The notes below the pieces were generated by a model. It was not told the DNA's origin. It was given only the letters and a program-made list of their open reading frames with translations, and ran no database searches. The position numbers were made by a program, and so were the translations under genes. Source: Rossellomorea aquimaris (GTDB lineage Bacteria; Bacillota; Bacilli; Bacillales; Bacillaceae_B). From it: 64,000 bases of DNA. Location of the stretch: contig NZ_QNRJ01000012.1 in assembly GCF_003315075.1 (NCBI RefSeq), forward strand, positions 1 through 64,000. The letters run 5' to 3'. The number at the start of each line of letters is the position of its first letter. Positions within the stretch are counted from its first letter, which is position 1. Shown one piece after another: positions 18,921 through 28,120 of this stretch.

Positions 18921-19511
18921 TCACTTCAGCTTCTCAATATCCTCAATGATCTCCTCATATGGAGGATTCGACACCCCTTCATACTGCTTTAACAAAACCC
19001 CATTTTCACTCACTAAATAAAAAGAAGTGCCATGCACGAATTGATTAGATCCTTCCACTTGAGCAGCAGGAGTTTTAAAGGAAACATTGGCAAAAGATTC
19101 GATCTCGTCACGGGAATATCCCGTCAAGAAGCTCCAATTCTTATCATCAACTTCATAGCGCCCGCTATATTCCTTTAACACTTCAGGAGAGTCATGTTCG
19201 GGATCCACACTAATCGAAACCAGCTGAACTTCCCCATCCAATCCCGCCTCCGCTATCTTCTTTTGAAGCTTCGACATATTCGCCGTCATCGGAAGACAAA
19301 CGGTATCGCAATTTGTAAAGATGAAATCGGCAATCACGATCTTTCCCTTATTGAGCTCACCTAAAGACGTAGTCTCCCCATTCTGATCCACAGCGGCCAA
19401 ATCACCGACCTCTACTTTCATAGGAAAAGACTCCTCAACATTTTCACCCTGGCAGCCAGCCAACAAGAAAAGAGATAAGGCAACCGTAGCAATCATACAT
19501 TTAAATCCCAC
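18921..19511 (-). CDS. ypmQ: SCO1/SenC-family copper chaperone lipoprotein
   Basis: The protein is 196 aa. A lipoprotein signal with lipobox LLAGC (Cys near 20) is followed by a thioredoxin-fold SCO domain with the CxxxC copper motif NCDTVCLP and the ligand His in FVHGTSFYLV. SCO proteins assemble the CuA centre of cytochrome c oxidase outside the membrane. It aligns along its full length with B. subtilis YpmQ (ADFIFTNC...FLTGYS...SFYLV). GTG at 19511 has AAGGAGGAAG upstream. It follows an SsuA-like gene on the same strand, but a strong hairpin (19534-19570) separates them. Confidence 0.92.
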   Translation of the reverse strand: MGFKCMIATVALSLFLLAGCQGENVEESFPMKVEVGDLAAVDQNGETTSLGELNKGKIVIADFIFTNCDTVCLPMTANMSKLQKKIAEAGLDGEVQLVSISVDPEHDSPEVLKEYSGRYEVDDKNWSFLTGYSRDEIESFANVSFKTPAAQVEGSNQFVHGTSFYLVSENGVLLKQYEGVSNPPYEEIIEDIEKLK

Positions 19512-19533
19512 TCAACTTCCTCCTTCTGAAACA

Positions 19534-19570
19534 GAGGTCCGTCCCTCACACCAGAAGAGGGACGGACCTT
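19534..19570. terminator. GGGACGGACC inverted pair between the SsuA-like and SCO1 genes
   Basis: AGGTCCGTCCCTC and GAGGGACGGACCT pair perfectly around a nine-base loop. It sits seven bases after the SsuA-like stop and before the SCO1 ribosome binding site, so it probably terminates the transporter operon. Confidence 0.8.
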
Positions 19571-19576
19571 GTCAGG

Positions 19577-20572
19577 TTAGTCTATGAACTGTTTATCAAT
19601 TAAATCGGTGAATTTTGGTTTTTCTTTCAGGAACTTCAGCTCGTAGGATGAGTCAGCGAAGGCTTGAACGGCATCGGAGTCCACTTTGTAAGTGAAGCCG
19701 ATTCGTTCCCAGGCCTGGTCGACGACTTCCTTGCTTAGTTCTTGCCCGGTTACGTCTTTCACGTCTTTAATCGTAATTTCTTTTGCTTCTTCCGGATTTT
19801 CAGCGATGAAAGAAGTCGCTTCTTTATGTGCGTCCACGATTTTTTGAATGGTGTCCGGATTTTCTTTTACGGATTTTCCAGAGGCTACAAGTACTGATGC
19901 TGGTAATGTTTCACCGAATGAAATCTCATCATGATCGATGATGATGTTGGCACCTGTTTCCTGTTGAATCACGGCTGCCCAAGGTTCCGGCGCTACGGCA
20001 ATATCGACTTTCCCTGATTTCAGCATATTGGCATATTGTGCAGGGTTTCCGGTTACATGTTTCATGGACCCACCGATACGTTGAGATTCAATGCCATGTT
20101 CCTTCAAGAATGTTTCGACCTGAACATCATGTGTGCAACCGACGGCAGGGGTGATGAAGGATTTGCCTGCAAAATCGTCTACGGTCTTTACGCCGCTTTC
20201 CTTACTTGCAAGAACCACGGTTCCACCAGTGGATCCCCCACCGATGATCTTCACGTCAGCCCCGGTCATGTAGTTGTTCATGGCAGGACCAGGCCCGACA
20301 AGACCGGCATCAATTTCACCTGTTTTCAAAGCGGTCATAAACGATGAACCATCGGGGAAGGTTTTGTATTCAATCTTTGTATCGTCACCCAGCTGCTTTT
20401 CATAAAATCCTTTGTCCTTCGCAACCATTGCGGGAACGTGGTTAATATTCGGGAAGTAACCGATGACGACCTTTTCGCTTACGTCACCGCCTGAACTTTT
20501 CTCCGTACCGCAGCCTGCCAAAACACCTAGGAATGTAAAGAAAATCGTCATGAGTAGAAATGCTTTTTTCAT
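19577..20572 (-). CDS. ABC transporter substrate-binding lipoprotein (SsuA/NrtA/TauA family)
   Basis: The protein is 331 aa. The lipobox VLAGC gives lipid Cys near residue 21. A periplasmic-binding-protein type 2 fold follows, with typical landmarks GYFPNINHVPAMVAKDKGFY, GLVGPGP and VAPEPWAAV of the sulfonate/nitrate/taurine group. With the downstream permease and ATPase in the order ATPase-permease-binder it forms a complete importer. Aliphatic sulfonate is the most likely substrate by family, but no sulfonatase is present to confirm it. Confidence 0.88.
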   Translation of the reverse strand: MKKAFLLMTIFFTFLGVLAGCGTEKSSGGDVSEKVVIGYFPNINHVPAMVAKDKGFYEKQLGDDTKIEYKTFPDGSSFMTALKTGEIDAGLVGPGPAMNNYMTGADVKIIGGGSTGGTVVLASKESGVKTVDDFAGKSFITPAVGCTHDVQVETFLKEHGIESQRIGGSMKHVTGNPAQYANMLKSGKVDIAVAPEPWAAVIQQETGANIIIDHDEISFGETLPASVLVASGKSVKENPDTIQKIVDAHKEATSFIAENPEEAKEITIKDVKDVTGQELSKEVVDQAWERIGFTYKVDSDAVQAFADSSYELKFLKEKPKFTDLIDKQFID

Positions 20573-20640
20573 TTTGTAACCTCCTGTTTTTTATTAAAGA
20601 GGCAGGTGATAAGTACCTGCCGTAATTTCTAGGGCAATGC

Positions 20641-21396
20641 TTATGACTCCAATCCCCAACGTTTAATTACTGATTTCTCAATGCGCTGGAAGATAAGTTG
20701 ATCAACGATGGCGCCGATGACACCAATAATGATCATGACGGCGATGACCAGGCTCATGTCACCAAAATCGGATGCGTATCGGAGGGTGTAGCCGAGTCCT
20801 GGACCGGTGCTTAATAGTTCCCCTGCCATCAGCGCTCTCCAGGCGAAGGCCCATGCAAGGCGTGCACCCGTGACCACATAAGGAATCGATGCCGGGAAGA
20901 TGACTCGAATGAATAAGTCCAAACCTCTCGATCCCATCGTTTGTGCTGCTTTTAAAAAGAGGGGAGAGACGTTTTTTATGCCCATTCGAATGTTGAGGGC
21001 CATGACGAATGTTCCACCAAGGATGACGACGAAAATGACCGCTTTTTCATTGAGTCCGAACCACATGATGGCCAGTGGAAGCCAGACAATACTCGGTACA
21101 CTTTGGAAAGCCAGCAGTAAAGATCCCAGTGTATCGTCAGCCGTTTTTGATTTTGCCAGAAGAACGCCTATGCTGGTTCCAATAAGCAACGAAATCCCTA
21201 ACCCGATGAATAAACGTTTGAAGCTCGCGATAAGGTCAATAATCAAGGTTTGATCTGCGATTCCTGTAAAAAGGGCCTGGAAAACGGAAGTGGGAGAGGG
21301 GAGGACCACTTCTGTCCATAGTCCGAATCGTGATCCCGATTCCCAAAGGCCGATAATGAGGGCAAAGAAGATGATGCGTTTAAGAGCTGTGTTCAT
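20641..21396 (-). CDS. ABC transporter permease (SsuC-like)
   Basis: The protein is about 251 aa with six hydrophobic segments and a BPD_transp_1 EAA loop (MGSRGLDLFIRVIFPASIPYVVTGARLAW). ATG at 21396 is chosen; GTGAGG lies eight bases upstream, and the in-frame GTG at 21411 is part of that site. The gene overlaps the 3' end of the ATPase gene by 17 bases, so they are translationally coupled. Confidence 0.88.
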   Translation of the reverse strand: MNTALKRIIFFALIIGLWESGSRFGLWTEVVLPSPTSVFQALFTGIADQTLIIDLIASFKRLFIGLGISLLIGTSIGVLLAKSKTADDTLGSLLLAFQSVPSIVWLPLAIMWFGLNEKAVIFVVILGGTFVMALNIRMGIKNVSPLFLKAAQTMGSRGLDLFIRVIFPASIPYVVTGARLAWAFAWRALMAGELLSTGPGLGYTLRYASDFGDMSLVIAVMIIIGVIGAIVDQLIFQRIEKSVIKRWGLES

Positions 21397-22168
21397 AGGC
21401 CAATTCCTCACTTATCACTTTGTCGATTTCCTTCTTTAAATAGCTCATGATATATTCTTCAATCTTTACCATTTCCTCTTTATGAGCATCCCGGGGACGG
21501 GGAAGATCCACTTTGATATCTGTCAATATCGTACCGGGTCGGGTACCCATGACGATGATCCGGTCTGAAAGCTTAATAGATTCAGAGATGCTGTGAGTGA
21601 CGAACAGGACGGTTTTCTTCGTTTCCATCCAGATCGTTTCAAGCTGGTGGTGAAGGCGGGAGCGCGTTTGTTCATCCAGTGCCCCGAATGGTTCATCCAT
21701 GAGAAGGATTTCCGGGTTCATGGAGAGAGCACGTGCAATCGCAACCCGCTGCTGCATCCCTCCCGACAGCTCATGGGGGTAATGATCCTGATAGTTTCCC
21801 AGCTGGACCATATGTAAGTATTTTGCGGCTTGGTGTCTTGCCTCTTTCTTAGACATCTCTTTTTTTAGAGGGAACGTCACATTGTCACGTACATTCAGCC
21901 ATGGAAAAAGTGCCGCTTGCTGGAAAACCATCCCCCGGTCTTTTCCTGGTTTCTTGATCGGATTGCCCTCTACAAGAATCTCTCCCGAAGTCGAGCCGGT
22001 CAGTCCTGCCACGATGGAGAGGAGAGTGGACTTTCCGCATCCTGAAGGTCCCAGGATCGAAACAAACTCCCCCTTATCAATCTCAAGGTTAATATCTTTA
22101 AGAACATCGGTTGGATTTCCTGACTTATCGAGGTATTGCTTATGGAGATGGTTGATCTGTATAAACAT
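21380..22168 (-). CDS. ABC transporter ATPase (SsuB-like)
   Basis: The 262-aa ATPase has Walker [11 protein letters not shown]-loop [10 protein letters not shown], signature LSGGMQQR, Walker [13 protein letters not shown] and H-loop FVTHSI. It is the first gene of the importer operon and drives uptake at the inner face of the membrane. The upstream region (22170-22260) is AT-rich and carries the probable promoter. I recognise no riboswitch there. Confidence 0.92.
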   Translation of the reverse strand: MFIQINHLHKQYLDKSGNPTDVLKDINLEIDKGEFVSILGPSGCGKSTLLSIVAGLTGSTSGEILVEGNPIKKPGKDRGMVFQQAALFPWLNVRDNVTFPLKKEMSKKEARHQAAKYLHMVQLGNYQDHYPHELSGGMQQRVAIARALSMNPEILLMDEPFGALDEQTRSRLHHQLETIWMETKKTVLFVTHSISESIKLSDRIIVMGTRPGTILTDIKVDLPRPRDAHKEEMVKIEEYIMSYLKKEIDKVISEELAYEHSS

Positions 22169-22476
22169 GTCATCATCCTTATCTTATAATTCATATTAGT
22201 TTAGTCGGAATATAAATAATGTAATTATAGTATATTGGGGATGGTTGTCAAGGTTTCCTTTATTTGTTTTAATAAATGGATGGTACTATCTACAAAAAAC
22301 GTACTTCATGCTTAGAAATTTTTTTCTACAAGCAATTGCTCGTATGCCTTTTAGTAAAAATGCCAAACATAAAACTAGATAGTGGGAATGATTTGGTAAC
22401 TGTATTCACTAAGTAATAGTACCCATCAGAACGGATCAGGTGGTATAATAAATCCATATTAAGGGAGGTGAATGAA
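22169..22476. promoter_or_regulatory. Divergent promoter region
   Basis: The right side carries an extended -10 element TGGTATAAT (22442-22449) about 28 bases before the coiled-coil gene. The left side has AT-rich sequence (ATACTATAATTACATT on the minus strand, about 22230) that may promote the ABC operon. No repeats are seen. Confidence 0.45.
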
Positions 22477-22815
22477 TTGGAAGAGGTTTTAAGTCAAATC
22501 CTAAGTCGATTAGATTCCATGGATGAGGGGCAAAAGCAAATTATGAGAGACCTTGTTGAGGTGAAACAAGAGCAAGCTGAAATGAGACAAGAACAAGGAA
22601 CAATGCGAGAGGGGCTCAATTCAGTAAAGCAGAATCTAACGATTGTTATGAACGAGCAGACCGAAATGCGCAAGGAAGTAGCCTTTTATTATGGCAGTTT
22701 AATGAAAAAACTTGATGAAACAAGAATGGAATTGAGTAGTGAAATTAAGCATGTGTCCACGATTCAGAAACAACATCAAAACGTATTGGGAATCATAAAT
22801 GATAATCAAAACTAA
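22477..22815 (+). CDS. Small coiled-coil protein, function unknown
   Basis: The protein is about 112 aa. It is almost entirely predicted coiled coil with heptad-like Glu/Gln/Met repeats (VKQEQAEMRQEQGTMREG) and has no signal peptide or membrane segment. TTG 22477 is chosen because AAGGGAGGTG lies six bases upstream; the GTG at 22468 is part of that site. It is a single gene with its own promoter. Similar short orphan coiled-coil proteins occur widely in Bacillus without assigned function. Confidence 0.75.
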   Translation: MEEVLSQILSRLDSMDEGQKQIMRDLVEVKQEQAEMRQEQGTMREGLNSVKQNLTIVMNEQTEMRKEVAFYYGSLMKKLDETRMELSSEIKHVSTIQKQHQNVLGIINDNQN

Positions 22816-23137
22816 CTTCGTTTTTTCCTTTCAGCATCTTTCTCCATTGTAAAGCTGCCAGCCTTCATTAGTAATATATTCAATATCATTGCTTGCTTTT
22901 TAATATCCAGAAGTAGAATCTTTGAAATAATTAAAGGAACGTTTTTTTGTCATTAGGAAAAGCGGTCATTAAATCGCATCTGTGGAAGACCACATTTTTT
23001 AGGGAGGGTGTGGTTTTTTCTGCTTGGCGGGAGATGTCGATATGAGAGTTTAAGAATAGTCGTTTTTAACCAGGGGTGACAGGGTAACACTATAGTATAT
23101 ACCATTATTTTCTTCAAACTAATAGGAGGGACCCGAT
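22816..23137 (+). other. Intergenic region with one terminator-like hairpin
   Basis: There is no gene. A hairpin (22988-23019) and a possible -10 (TATAGT/TATATAC, 23092-23103) upstream of the dehydrogenase are visible. Confidence 0.45.
22988..23019 (+). terminator. Terminator-like hairpin
   Basis: An ACCACA / TGTGGT stem is followed by six T residues. It is about 170 bases from the nearest upstream stop. Confidence 0.6.
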
Positions 23138-24517
23138 TTGATCAGCCAAACGAGAGATATTGTTCAGAAGTCATTGGATGCTTTACTAGAGGATGAGTCT
23201 TTTTTACCCGAAGTGAAAGGTGAGACAAGAAAGAAAGCGTTTACGTCACTGACTTCCATTCTGTCGACACCGAACCACGTACATAAATCGTATTTGAGGA
23301 TTCCGTTGGAGGATGAGAAGGTGGTCAGGATCCCTGCATTCCGTGTTCAGCATAATAATGCCCTCGGACCATATAAGGGCGGGATCCGTTTTCATGAGAC
23401 GGTGAATGAGGAAGAGGTCGTGAATCTGGCTTCCTTGATGACGTTGAAGAATGCCCTTCATGATGTTCCATTCGGTGGAGGAAAAGGCGGGATCATCCTG
23501 AATCCCCGTGAGTATACGGAGAAGGAGCTTCATCTGATTGCGAGGAAGTATGTCCAATATTTCAGCGATGTCCTGGGACCCGATAAAGATATCCCTGCTC
23601 CTGATATGGGATCGGGGGAACGCGAAATGGACTGGATGATGGCGGAGTACAAGAGCATCCGGCCGGGAATGCCTTATAGAGGGAGCTTTACGGGAAAAAG
23701 CGTTGTGAACGGCGGATCGTTGGGCCGGAGAGAGGCGACGGGAAAAGGTGTCTTCTTTACATTCCGCTATCTCGTTCATGATTTTTTGAGGGAACAGAAG
23801 AGTCTATTAACGAAGACGGATAATGTCTTTGCGAAAACGGCTCTCGATTTTGAGGACCGTCCCTTGACGATTTCAGTGCAGGGATTCGGGAATGTAGGTT
23901 CCGTTGCGGCCCTTGAAGCCCATCAATCCACTCATTTACAGAATAAAGTGGTGGCGGTGAGTGACCGGAATGTGACGTTGTTCAACTCGGATGGCCTTGA
24001 TATTCCGACATTGGTTGAGTTCACGATGAAGAATAAAGGAGATCTTCCCACGAAGGATGATCAGTTGAAGGAAATCGGCGTGAAGGCTGAGATCCGTGGT
24101 CGTGAAGAGGTTCTGTACCTGGATGTGGACGTCCTGATGTTAGCGGCATTAGAGGATCAGGTGCACAAGGATAATGTTGAAAAGGTGAAAGCAAGAATCA
24201 TCGTGGAAGGGGCCAATGCGCCAGTTACAACAGAAGCGGATAAATATTTAAGTGATCAAGGTGTCATTATCATCCCGGATATCCTGGCCAATGCCGGCGG
24301 GGTCATCGTCTCCTACTTCGAATGGCTGCAAGGACGGGAAACCCAGTTCTACACAGAGGAAGAAGTATTCAACCTCCTCTACGACAAAATGAAAACAACC
24401 ATGGACACCGTCCTGCCCCTATTCTTCGGCGACCCATTCCCATTACGCCAAAACTGCTACATCCATTCCGTCATGAAACTATCCACGGTCCTCTACAGAC
24501 AGGGAAAACTTTATTAA
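23138..24517 (+). CDS. Glu/Leu/Phe/Val dehydrogenase family protein, probable glutamate dehydrogenase
   Basis: The protein is 459 aa. Substrate-binding motifs GPYKGGIRFH and PFGGGKGGI (catalytic Lys) and the conserved DIPAPDMGSGEREMDW loop lie in the N-terminal domain. A Rossmann motif VQGFGNVGS (about residue 250) binds NAD(P). The family deaminates glutamate to 2-oxoglutarate. It is longer than RocG/GudB (about 424-427 aa), with an insertion around KTDNVFAKTALDFEDR between the two domains. TTG at 23138 is preceded by AGGAGGGA. It is a single gene ending in a GGGACGGACC hairpin. Confidence 0.85.
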   Translation: MISQTRDIVQKSLDALLEDESFLPEVKGETRKKAFTSLTSILSTPNHVHKSYLRIPLEDEKVVRIPAFRVQHNNALGPYKGGIRFHETVNEEEVVNLASLMTLKNALHDVPFGGGKGGIILNPREYTEKELHLIARKYVQYFSDVLGPDKDIPAPDMGSGEREMDWMMAEYKSIRPGMPYRGSFTGKSVVNGGSLGRREATGKGVFFTFRYLVHDFLREQKSLLTKTDNVFAKTALDFEDRPLTISVQGFGNVGSVAALEAHQSTHLQNKVVAVSDRNVTLFNSDGLDIPTLVEFTMKNKGDLPTKDDQLKEIGVKAEIRGREEVLYLDVDVLMLAALEDQVHKDNVEKVKARIIVEGANAPVTTEADKYLSDQGVIIIPDILANAGGVIVSYFEWLQGRETQFYTEEEVFNLLYDKMKTTMDTVLPLFFGDPFPLRQNCYIHSVMKLSTVLYRQGKLY

Positions 24518-24521
24518 GAAC

Positions 24522-24583
24522 AAGGGACGGACCTCCATTCCTAGGAGCTGGTGCTAGGAGTGGAGGTCCGTCCCTCTTTTTTT
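24522..24583. terminator. Long GGGACGGACC hairpin terminator
   Basis: AGGGACGGACCTCCA plus TCCTAG pair with CTAGGA plus TGGAGGTCCGTCCCT around a nine-base loop, giving about 21 pairs, followed by T8. A third single arm, GTGTCCGTCCCTCG, lies at 24592-24605. Confidence 0.88.
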
Positions 24584-24644
24584 CAAACGGGGTGTCCGTC
24601 CCTCGCCCTTTCCCCTATATAAAGGGTGAAAGGAGGTGAGGCAC

Positions 24645-24863
24645 ATGGCAACAGCGGATTTGAAATCTACGAGAATACGACTGGCTTACAATGATGGTCT
24701 GGATGAGAAAGGGAATCCTAAGATTGTGTACAAATCGTACAGCTACATCAATGCACTGGCAACGGCGGATGAGATGAACAGCGCGGCTTTATCCGTGGCA
24801 AGTCTTTCATCAAAGGGATTAAACAACATCGAGAAGGTCGAAACCTTTGACATTAACGAGTAA
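24645..24863 (+). CDS. DUF1659 family small protein
   Basis: The protein is 72 aa and starts MATADLKSTRIRLAYNDG; it matches the DUF1659 family (PF07872) of Bacillus. ATG 24645 is chosen because AAAGGAGGTGAGG lies just upstream. It is paired with the DUF2922 gene 40 bases downstream, a conserved arrangement in bacilli. Function unknown. Confidence 0.85.
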   Translation: MATADLKSTRIRLAYNDGLDEKGNPKIVYKSYSYINALATADEMNSAALSVASLSSKGLNNIEKVETFDINE

Positions 24864-24903
24864 ACGATGATCGATAGTTTAACAGAAAGGAGGTAGATGC
24901 AAC

Positions 24904-25122
24904 ATGGCAAAAGTATTGGAACTGGAATTCCTGACGGAAACGGGGAAGTCAGGGAAACTATCCATCAATGACCCGATCGAGCCGATTGATACTGTGGCGG
25001 TGAAAGCAGTGATGGATAACCTGATCGCGACCAATGTGTTTGGAAGTTCGAACGGAATGTTTGTGAGTGTGGAAGGAGCTCGAGTGGTCGAGCGTAATGT
25101 GACGGATTATGATGTGATGTAA
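24904..25122 (+). CDS. DUF2922 family small protein
   Basis: The protein is 72 aa and starts MAKVLELEFLTETGKSGKL; it matches DUF2922 (PF11148). It has a strong AAAGGAGG site. It is the second gene of the DUF1659/DUF2922 pair and is followed by a terminator. Both are predicted to be small soluble beta-rich proteins. Confidence 0.85.
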   Translation: MAKVLELEFLTETGKSGKLSINDPIEPIDTVAVKAVMDNLIATNVFGSSNGMFVSVEGARVVERNVTDYDVM

Positions 25123-25128
25123 TCGAAT

Positions 25129-25163
25129 GAAAGTGTTCTCCTTAATTTGGGGACACTTTCTTC
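25129..25163 (+). terminator. Hairpin terminator
   Basis: A GAAAGTGT / ACACTTTC stem lies right after the DUF2922 stop. Confidence 0.75.
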
Positions 25164-25304
25164 ATGTTCACAAAAATTCTCCACCCTATTCCATCAACAA
25201 AGACAACGATTACATAAAAACTTTGGAAAATCCCCTATTGACTTACCGACCAATCCCCAGTATTATCCTCTATAAGATAAAAATTTAGAAAATTACATAC
25301 TTTC

Positions 25305-25455
25305 AATTATCCAGAGTGACCGAGGGATCAGGCCCTATGACGTCCGGCAACCTCCAGTATTGGAACGGTGCCAATTCCTGCAGAATGATTTCATTCTGAG
25401 AGATAAGTCGAGATAAACAGGCGATGCTTCTTTCAGTTGAAAGAGGCATTTTTTA
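25305..25455 (+). promoter_or_regulatory. SAM-I riboswitch (S-box) controlling metNPQ
   Basis: The conserved core ATCCAGAGTGACCGAGGGA, then GGCCCTATGACGTCCGGCAACC and GGTGCCAATTCC, ends with GAGATAAGTCGAGA. An intrinsic terminator follows (ATGCTTCTTTCA / GAAAGAGGCAT plus T tract, 25425-25455). When S-adenosylmethionine binds, the terminator forms and the methionine transporter is shut off. Confidence 0.96.
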
Positions 25456-25479
25456 TTGGACGAAAAAGGGGTGTGCACA

Positions 25480-26493
25480 TTGATCGAGATTAGGAATTTG
25501 GTGAAAACGTACAGTACTAAGAAGCAAACGGTGGTCGGTGTCGATAACGTTTCCGTAAAAATCGAAAAGGGTGAGATCTTTGGAATCGTCGGATACAGTG
25601 GAGCGGGAAAGAGTTCACTCATTCGCTGCCTGAATCTATTAGAAACCCCTACATCGGGAGAAATTATCATTGATGGACAGGATTTCACGAAGCTCACGTC
25701 CAAACAACTAAGACTTGCCCGTCAAAAAACGAGTATGATCTTTCAACATTTTCACCTGATTAAATCGAAAACGGTTTTTGACAATCTGGCTTTTGCCTTG
25801 AAAGCGGCCAGTGTACCGAAAGCGAAAATCAAGACCAGGGTCGTCGAGCTCCTTGAGATGGTCGGTCTTTCAGATAAAACCGATGCCTATCCGGCCCAGC
25901 TCAGCGGAGGACAAAAGCAGAGAGTCGGGATTGCCAGGGCTTTGGCGAATAACCCATCGGTTTTACTTTGCGACGAAGCGACATCGGCACTCGACCCGAA
26001 TACGACGAAATCGATTTTGAAGCTATTGAAAAAGATCAACAAAGAACTGGGTTTGACGATCGTCCTCATCACCCACGAGATGGAAGTGGTGAAAGAAATC
26101 TGCGACCGGATGGCCGTGATGCAGGATGGGAAAATCGTGGAGGAAGGTCCGGTTTACGACCTGTTTGCCGAACCGAAGCAGCCTTTAACGAAACAATTCA
26201 TTGAAACGATCCTTCAATTTGAACTCCCGCCACACCTCGTGGAATCAAGAAAAGGAAAGCTGATCAAAATCCAATTCAAAGGATCGATCGCAGAGGAGAG
26301 CGTCGTTTCAGAAGTGTTCCAGAAATACAAAGTGCAAGGCAATATCCTTCACGGCAAGATTGAATATATTCAGGAAGTGCCACTCGGGATTTTCATCATG
26401 GAACTGATCGGCTCCCATGACGAGGTCGAAGCCGCGATCAGGTATATCACGTTGAAGACGCAGAGCCTGGAGGTGCTTGAGAATGCTGCCTGA
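25480..26493 (+). CDS. metN: Methionine ABC transporter ATPase MetN
   Basis: The protein is about 337 aa. Walker A GYSGAGKSS, signature LSGGQKQR, Walker B VLLCDEATSALDP and H-loop LITHEM are followed by a C-terminal NIL regulatory domain (about 260-335). TTG 25480 is preferred: AAGGGG lies eight bases upstream, and the earlier TTG at 25456 sits at the end of the riboswitch terminator. It is the first gene of metNPQ under the S-box. Confidence 0.94.
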   Translation: MIEIRNLVKTYSTKKQTVVGVDNVSVKIEKGEIFGIVGYSGAGKSSLIRCLNLLETPTSGEIIIDGQDFTKLTSKQLRLARQKTSMIFQHFHLIKSKTVFDNLAFALKAASVPKAKIKTRVVELLEMVGLSDKTDAYPAQLSGGQKQRVGIARALANNPSVLLCDEATSALDPNTTKSILKLLKKINKELGLTIVLITHEMEVVKEICDRMAVMQDGKIVEEGPVYDLFAEPKQPLTKQFIETILQFELPPHLVESRKGKLIKIQFKGSIAEESVVSEVFQKYKVQGNILHGKIEYIQEVPLGIFIMELIGSHDEVEAAIRYITLKTQSLEVLENAA

Positions 26494-27148
26494 TTCATTG
26501 ACTGCGATTTTACCAGAATTGAATAAAGCCTTTTTTGAAACGGTGTATATGGTGGGGATTTCACTGGGAGTTGCGATTTTGGTGGGATTGCCGCTTGGGA
26601 TTCTTCTTTTCGTAACAGACAAAGGCTTGTTTTTACAAAATAGTTTGATCAAAAAGGTCGTTGGATTTGTCGTCAATATGGTGCGCTCGGTTCCGTTCAT
26701 CATTCTATTAGTCGCACTCTTACCATTAACCAAACTATTGACCGGTACCACGATTGGACCGACGGCAGCCTCCGTATCCCTCTCTGTTGCGGGAGTTCCG
26801 TTTTTTGCGAGAATGGTAGAAACATCGCTCCGGGAGATTGACAAAGGAGTGATCGAAGCATCGGTATCCGTTGGGGCGAGTCCCTGGATGATCATCAAGG
26901 ACGTGCTGTTACCGGAAGCACGGCCGGCGGTGATTCAGGCGATTACGATTACAACGATCAGTTTAGTTGCCTATTCAGCCATGGCCGGCATCGTCGGTGG
27001 AGGCGGAGTCGGTGACCTGGCGATCCGCTTCGGGTACTACCGATATGACAACACGGTGATGATCACGACCGTCGTCATTTTAATTTGTTTGGTTCAACTC
27101 ATCCAATATACGGGTGATGTGTTTGCACGATTAGTCGATAAACGATAA
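26483..27148 (+). CDS. metP: Methionine ABC transporter permease MetP
   Basis: The protein is about 221 aa with five hydrophobic segments and the EAA-type loop GASPWMIIKDVLLPEARPAV. ATG 26483 has GGAGGTG upstream and overlaps the metN stop by 11 bases, so the two are translationally coupled. Confidence 0.93.
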   Translation: MLPDSLTAILPELNKAFFETVYMVGISLGVAILVGLPLGILLFVTDKGLFLQNSLIKKVVGFVVNMVRSVPFIILLVALLPLTKLLTGTTIGPTAASVSLSVAGVPFFARMVETSLREIDKGVIEASVSVGASPWMIIKDVLLPEARPAVIQAITITTISLVAYSAMAGIVGGGGVGDLAIRFGYYRYDNTVMITTVVILICLVQLIQYTGDVFARLVDKR

Positions 27149-27169
27149 CTACTCAAGGGGGAACAACAA

Positions 27170-27991
27170 GTGAAAAAGTGGATTTTATTCGTAGCATTAG
27201 CGGTAACAATGAGCATTCTTGCAGCTTGCGGAGGAGACGAAGCAAGTTCAAGTGCGGAAGATAAAAAAGAAGTGACCATCGGGGCAACATCCGGACCATA
27301 CAGTGATATGGTGACAAAAGCGATTAAGCCCGGTCTTGAAGAAAAAGGATACACGGTTGAAGTGAAAGAGTTCAGTGATTACATTCAGCCGAATAACGCA
27401 CTGGCCCAGGGAGATCTGGATGCGAACCTTTTTCAGCATAAAATCTACATGGAAACTTTCGCAAAGCAACACAACATGGATTTATCCGAAGTGATTGTCG
27501 TACCAACGGCGCCAATGGGAATCTACTCACAGAAGTTCGATTCGATTGAAGACATCAAAGAAGGCAGTGCCATTGCGATTCCAAACGATCCAACGAATGC
27601 AGCACGTGCGTTTCAGATTCTGGAAGATGCAAAACTGATCACGTTAAAACCAGATACAGATCCATTGACGGTGTCAGAAAAAGATATTGCTGAAAACGTG
27701 AAAAACCTGCAGTTCAAACCGATTGAAGCGGCTCAGCTTCCAAGGGCCGTTGACAGCGTTGATCTATCGGCGGTTCCAGGGAACTACGCACTGGCTGCCG
27801 ATATGGACTTACTTGATGCACTTCAGCTGGAAGAGATGCCTGATCAGTATCGAAACCGCGTGGTTGTAAATACGAAAGACGTTGATTCACAACTGGCGAA
27901 AGACATCAAAGCAGTCGTCGAAGCAGACGAATTCGAAAAAATCATCGACGAAGAATTTAAAGGCTTCGGTAAGCCGGAGTGGATGGAGTAG
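27170..27991 (+). CDS. metQ: Methionine-binding lipoprotein MetQ
   Basis: The 273-aa lipoprotein has lipobox ILAAC (lipid Cys near 20) and an NlpA/MetQ fold, with the VTIGATSGPYSDM start and the AIPNDPTNAARA signature. GTG 27170 follows CAAGGGGG. It is the last gene of the operon. The 3' flank contains several slipped GAGGGA units leading into the GGGACGGACC hairpin. Confidence 0.93.
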   Translation: MKKWILFVALAVTMSILAACGGDEASSSAEDKKEVTIGATSGPYSDMVTKAIKPGLEEKGYTVEVKEFSDYIQPNNALAQGDLDANLFQHKIYMETFAKQHNMDLSEVIVVPTAPMGIYSQKFDSIEDIKEGSAIAIPNDPTNAARAFQILEDAKLITLKPDTDPLTVSEKDIAENVKNLQFKPIEAAQLPRAVDSVDLSAVPGNYALAADMDLLDALQLEEMPDQYRNRVVVNTKDVDSQLAKDIKAVVEADEFEKIIDEEFKGFGKPEWME

Positions 27992-28012
27992 AGGGATAGA
28001 GGGACTGGAGTA

Positions 28013-28120
28013 GAGGGACGGACGGGAATAGAGGGACGGACCTCTAATCAGGAAATTTAGTATAAGAATGTGAAAGGGACGGGCTTCCGCTGAATGCGGA
28101 GGTCCGTCCCTCATTTTTTT
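28013..28120. repeat. GGGACGGACC cluster and bidirectional terminator between metQ and the SEC-C gene
   Basis: Direct arms lie at 28013 and 28031. An inverted pair GGGACGGGCTTCCGC / GCGGAGGTCCGTCCC (about 28076-28112) is followed by T7. The preceding GAGGGA iterations (27992-28020) look slippage-derived. Confidence 0.82.

Noticed and set aside
22169..22476. Riboswitch or CymR site upstream of the SsuABC-type operon
   Set aside because: No S-box core or clear CymR motif is present. AT-rich similarity is not enough.
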